Assembly: GCF_015350995.1 (NCBI RefSeq)
Contig: NZ_JADKRW010000005.1
Location: forward strand, 1-64,000
Reading direction: 5' to 3'
Length of the DNA stretch: 64,000 bases
Source: Curtobacterium sp. VKM Ac-1393
Lineage (GTDB): Bacteria; Actinomycetota; Actinomycetes; Actinomycetales; Microbacteriaceae
Positions 60,005-64,000 of this stretch are shown one piece after another; the first letter of the stretch is position 1, and the number at the start of each line of letters is the position of its first letter. The position numbers and the translations under genes were made by a program. The notes under the pieces are model-generated. The model was not told where the DNA came from and searched no databases. It was given only the letters and a program-made list of their open reading frames with translations.

Positions 60005-60041
60005 CGAAGGCCCCCGCGCCATCTCGGTGCGGGGGCCTTCG
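60005..60041 (-). terminator. Terminator of the secG-rbpA transcript
   Basis: 13-bp perfect stem: CGAAGGCCCCCGC (60005-60017) and complement (60029-60041). On the minus strand it follows rbpA by 14 nt and is followed by TGTGTCG. Confidence 0.75.
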
Positions 60042-60055
60042 TCAGTGTGGGGGCG

Positions 60056-60424
60056 CTACGCCTTCTTGGCCGCGGTACCGCGACGTTCGCGAAGCTGCTG
60101 GAGCGCGTCCTCGAGGAGCTGCGCTGCCTCTTCCTCGGTACGACGTTCCTTCACGTACGCGAGGTGCGTCTTGTAGGGCTCCGTCTTGGAGACCACGGGC
60201 GGGTTCTCCTTGTCACGCCCCGCCGGCAGACCGCTCGACGGTGAATCGACCGTCTCGGGGATCTCTTCGTCGGGCAGGTTCGCGGCGAAGTACCGCACGA
60301 CCTCGTTGCCGAGGGCGTCCCAGTACGAGATCGCCACACGCTCTGCCTGGACCCCGCGGTCCTGCTCCCCCATCGGACCCGCGCCGACGCGAGACCCTCG
60401 GATTGCACTGCCTCCGCTTGCCAT
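60056..60424 (-). CDS. rbpA: RNA polymerase-binding protein RbpA
   Basis: 122 residues. Actinobacterial RbpA: GSRVGAGPMGEQDRG at the N-terminus, VAISYWDALGNEVVRYFAAN in the core, then PYKTHLAYVKERRTEEEAAQ and a charged C-terminus that contacts sigma. The core lacks the zinc Cys found in some homologues, as in others from related genera. It stabilises the RNA polymerase open complex with the primary sigma factor. It starts 3 nt after secG. The protein supports the actinobacterial assignment. Confidence 0.93.
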   Translation of the reverse strand: MASGGSAIRGSRVGAGPMGEQDRGVQAERVAISYWDALGNEVVRYFAANLPDEEIPETVDSPSSGLPAGRDKENPPVVSKTEPYKTHLAYVKERRTEEEAAQLLEDALQQLRERRGTAAKKA

Positions 60425-60427
60425 GGA

Positions 60428-60679
60428 TCAGACCCCCGCCGTGAACTTGTTGATGAGACCGAGCACGATGATGGAGACGATCCAGACCAGACCGAGGATC
60501 ACCGTGATGCGGTTGAGGTTGCGCTCGGCCACGCCGGACGCACCGAGGTTGCTCGTGACCCCACCGCCGAACATGTCGGAGAGGCCACCACCGCGGCCCT
60601 TGTGCAGCAGGATGAGGAGCGTGAGCAGGAGGCTCGTGATTGCGAGCAGGACCTGCAGCACGACGGAGAGTATCGCCAC
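60428..60679 (-). CDS. secG: Preprotein translocase subunit SecG
   Basis: 83 residues with two membrane helices (VVLQVLLAITSLLLTLLILL and VILGLVWIVSIIVLGLI). The LLHKGRGGGLSDMFGGGVTS loop between them is the SecG signature. It is a minor subunit of the SecYEG channel. GTG 60679 has an AAAGGT ribosome site. It has its own promoter although it follows tpiA. Confidence 0.95.
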   Translation of the reverse strand: MAILSVVLQVLLAITSLLLTLLILLHKGRGGGLSDMFGGGVTSNLGASGVAERNLNRITVILGLVWIVSIIVLGLINKFTAGV

Positions 60680-60709
60680 GACGTACCTTTCGTGTCAGTC
60701 AGCCGTACC

Positions 60710-60715
60710 AGTGTA
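60710..60715 (-). promoter_or_regulatory. Candidate -10 element for secG-rbpA
   Basis: TACACT on the minus strand lies 31 nt before the secG GTG and leaves a short leader with an AAAGGT ribosome site. Confidence 0.4.
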
Positions 60716-60790
60716 CCGGCCGCGCGGAGCACGGCCGGTACCTGGACGGGAGTGGTGCGGACGCCAGTCCGCGACAACAGCGCCTGTCGA

Positions 60791-61570
60791 CTACAGCCCG
60801 ACGTGCTGGCGGAACCGGGCGATCGCCGCGAACTCCTGCACGTCGAGCGATGCGCCGCCGACGAGGGCACCGTCGATGTCGGGCTCGCGGAGGAAGCCCG
60901 CGATGTTCCCGGACTTCACCGAACCGCCGTAGAGCACACGGGTGTCGGCAGCCGCCTGGTCACCCCAGGCTGCCGCGATGCCGCGACGGATGGCTGCGCA
61001 CTCGTCCTGCGCCTGCTCGGCCGTGGCAGCCTGACCCGAGCCGATGGCCCAGACGGGCTCGTACGCCACGACGATGTCGGCGGGCTTGACGGCGTCGAGC
61101 ACGACACGGAGCTGCTCCACCGGCACGACACCGGCGCCGCGCTCCTCACGCTGCTCACCGGTCTCGCCGACGCACACCACCGGCACGAGGCCGTGCTTGA
61201 CCGCCGCGGCGGTCTTGGCTGCGACGACCTCGTCGGTCTCACCGTGCAGCGTGCGCCGCTCGGAGTGCCCGACGATGACGTACTGGGCATCGAGTGCGGA
61301 CAGGAACGCGCCGGAGACGTCGCCCGTGTAGGCACCGGAGTCGTACTGCGACAGGTCCTGCGCACCGAAGTGGATCGGCAGCTTGTCGGCCGAGATGAGC
61401 GTCTGCACGCTCCGCAGGTCGGTGAAGGGCGGGAACACGGCGACCTCGACGTCGTCGAAGTCGTGGCGGGCGTCCTTCAGGGTCCACGCGAGCTTCTGCA
61501 CCGTGGCGATGGCCTGGAGATGATCGAGATTCATCTTCCAGTTGCCGGCGATGAGCGGGACGCGGTTCAT
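60791..61570 (-). CDS. tpiA: Triosephosphate isomerase
   Basis: 259 residues from ATG 61570 with a GGGAG ribosome site. TIM motifs: [13 protein letters not shown] (Asn/Lys), [16 protein letters not shown] (His), [17 protein letters not shown] (Glu) and [15 protein letters not shown]. It interconverts dihydroxyacetone phosphate and glyceraldehyde-3-phosphate. Last gene of gap-pgk-tpiA, 43 bp after pgk. Confidence 0.97.
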   Translation of the reverse strand: MNRVPLIAGNWKMNLDHLQAIATVQKLAWTLKDARHDFDDVEVAVFPPFTDLRSVQTLISADKLPIHFGAQDLSQYDSGAYTGDVSGAFLSALDAQYVIVGHSERRTLHGETDEVVAAKTAAAVKHGLVPVVCVGETGEQREERGAGVVPVEQLRVVLDAVKPADIVVAYEPVWAIGSGQAATAEQAQDECAAIRRGIAAAWGDQAAADTRVLYGGSVKSGNIAGFLREPDIDGALVGGASLDVQEFAAIARFRQHVGL

Positions 61571-61613
61571 GCTGCATCTCCCAACGCGCGACGGCCGATC
61601 AGCGGCGTACGGG

Positions 61614-62831
61614 TCATGCGGACCACCCCAGTGCTTCGAGACCGGGGAGCGACTTGCCCTCGAGGAACTCGAGGCTCGCACCACCACCGGTCGAGATGTG
61701 CCCGAACTGGTCGTCCGAGAAGCCGAGCGAGCGGACGGCAGCGGCGGAGTCGCCACCGCCGACCACACCGAGGCCGTCGACCTCGGTCAGGGCCTTGGCG
61801 ACGGTCTTCGTGCCAGCGGCGAAGGCCGGGAACTCGAACACGCCCATCGGACCGTTCCAGAACACCGTCTTCGAACCGGACACCGCCGACGCGAACCGCG
61901 CCGCCGTCTCCGGGCCGATGTCGAGGCCGATGCCGTCGGTGCCGAACGACGACGACTCGATCGCGTCGGCCGACACGGTCTCGTGCGCCGCGTCAGCGGA
62001 GAACCCGGAGGCCACCACGACGTCGGTCGGCAGGTCGATCGTCACGCCGAGCTCCTTCGCGCGCGAGAGGTACTCGCGGACGACGTCGAGCTGGTCGGCT
62101 TCGAGGAGCGACTTCGCCACCCCGTGGCCCTGGGCCGCGAGGAAGGTGAAGAGCATGCCCCCACCGATGCAGAGCGTGTCGACCTTCGGCAGGATGTGGT
62201 CGATGACCCCGAGCTTGTCGCTGACCTTGGACCCACCGAGCACGACCGTGTACGGCCGTTCCGGCGAGGTGGTCAGCCGCTCGAGCACCCGCAGCTCGGT
62301 CTCGATCAGTGAACCGGCCGCACTGGGCAGCGCGGACGCGAGCTCGTAGACCGAGGCCTGCTTGCGGTGCACGACCCCGAACCCGTCGGACACGAAAGCG
62401 TCTCCGAGCGCAGCGATGCGGTCCGCGAACGCCTGGCGCGCGGCGGCGTCCTTCGAGGTCTCCTCCGGGTTGAAGCGGAGGTTCTCGAGCAGCAGGACGT
62501 CACCGTCCTCGAGGGCCTCGGCGGCTGCGGTCGCCTCGTCGCCGACGGTCTCGCCGACGAACGTGACCTCTTTGCCGAGCAGCTCGGAGAGCCGCTGGCC
62601 GACCGGCGCGAGCGAGAACTCCGGCTTGGGTTCCCCGTCGGGGCGGCCCAGGTGGGAGATCACGATGACGCGCGCGCCGGCGGTGATGAGGGTGTTCAGG
62701 GTCGTCAGCGACGCCCGCACGCGGCCGTCGTCCGTGATCGTGCCGTCCTTGAGCGGGACGTTCAGGTCACAACGGACGACGACGCGCTTGCCGGCGAGGT
62801 CGCCGAGGTCCTCGAGGGTGCGGAGGGCCAT
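61614..62831 (-). CDS. pgk: Phosphoglycerate kinase
   Basis: 405 residues. [14 protein letters not shown] at the N-terminus, [50 protein letters not shown], and the C-terminal [20 protein letters not shown] with [18 protein letters not shown] are diagnostic. It makes ATP from 1,3-bisphosphoglycerate. Starts 3 nt after the gap stop, so translation is coupled. No clear independent ribosome site. Confidence 0.97.
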   Translation of the reverse strand: MALRTLEDLGDLAGKRVVVRCDLNVPLKDGTITDDGRVRASLTTLNTLITAGARVIVISHLGRPDGEPKPEFSLAPVGQRLSELLGKEVTFVGETVGDEATAAAEALEDGDVLLLENLRFNPEETSKDAAARQAFADRIAALGDAFVSDGFGVVHRKQASVYELASALPSAAGSLIETELRVLERLTTSPERPYTVVLGGSKVSDKLGVIDHILPKVDTLCIGGGMLFTFLAAQGHGVAKSLLEADQLDVVREYLSRAKELGVTIDLPTDVVVASGFSADAAHETVSADAIESSSFGTDGIGLDIGPETAARFASAVSGSKTVFWNGPMGVFEFPAFAAGTKTVAKALTEVDGLGVVGGGDSAAAVRSLGFSDDQFGHISTGGGASLEFLEGKSLPGLEALGWSA

Positions 62832-62834
62832 GTG

Positions 62835-64000
<1,166 letters not shown>

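Overview
The window is chromosomal DNA from a high-GC actinobacterium, most likely a member of Microbacteriaceae and plausibly Curtobacterium-like (inference). Supporting signs are the RbpA and OpcA genes, the SURF1/CtaA/CtaB set, a sufBDC operon with a Rieske-type ferredoxin, a tkt-tal-pgi-zwf-opcA-pgl operon, many GTG starts, ATGA/GTGA overlaps and many apparently leaderless genes. I see no tRNA, rRNA, CRISPR array, insertion sequence or prophage.

Layout. 0-6 kb: NDH-2, a small unknown gene, a helicase, DinB and an acyl-CoA dehydrogenase-like flavoprotein. 6-10 kb: SGNH hydrolase, beta-lactamase-family serine hydrolase and D,D-carboxypeptidase. 9.6-15 kb: a compact C-N-hydrolase cluster (DUF1097 membrane protein, cyclic amidohydrolase, GntR regulator, formamidase-like enzyme, AtzH-like/amidase fusion) around one divergent control region. 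15-23 kb: TrmH, Sir2, histidine phosphatase, an unknown membrane protein, glycosyltransferase, alpha/beta hydrolase, TreS and a DEDDh exonuclease. 23.3-34.1 kb: an eleven-gene Ter operon. 34-43.9 kb: L31, ABC ATPase, divergent glgA/glgC, SerB, FabG-like reductase, small proteins with SURF1, ABC-F and BioY. 44-51 kb: suf operon, then ctaA and ctaB. 51-60 kb: pentose-phosphate operon. 60-64 kb: rbpA-secG and gap-pgk-tpiA.

The most interesting locus is the Ter operon. It combines a DUF475/TerC-like membrane protein, three canonical TerD proteins, one degenerate TerD, a TelA protein and two unrecognised proteins with an apparent biosynthetic set: a CitE-like lyase, a fused PRTase_2-TRSP-PRTase_1 protein and a HAD phosphatase. 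The architecture belongs to the Ter-linked nucleoside-like metabolite systems predicted by comparative genomics, so it is not wholly new. The three-domain fusion, the absence of the expected ATP-grasp enzyme here and the two unknown proteins are the parts worth following.

A second theme is intergenic architecture. At least three families of palindromic repeats fill the gaps. One copy of the commonest family lies in frame inside the PRTase fusion gene, in an apparent interdomain linker. About ten genes carry a -10-like TANNNT hexamer 6-7 nt before the start codon, as expected for leaderless mRNAs. One divergent pair has overlapping -10 elements.

Carbon metabolism is well represented: glycogen and trehalose (glgA, glgC, treS), the oxidative and non-oxidative pentose phosphate pathway, and lower glycolysis (gap, pgk, tpiA). 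Respiratory maturation (heme A synthesis, SURF1, NDH-2) and Fe-S assembly are also present.
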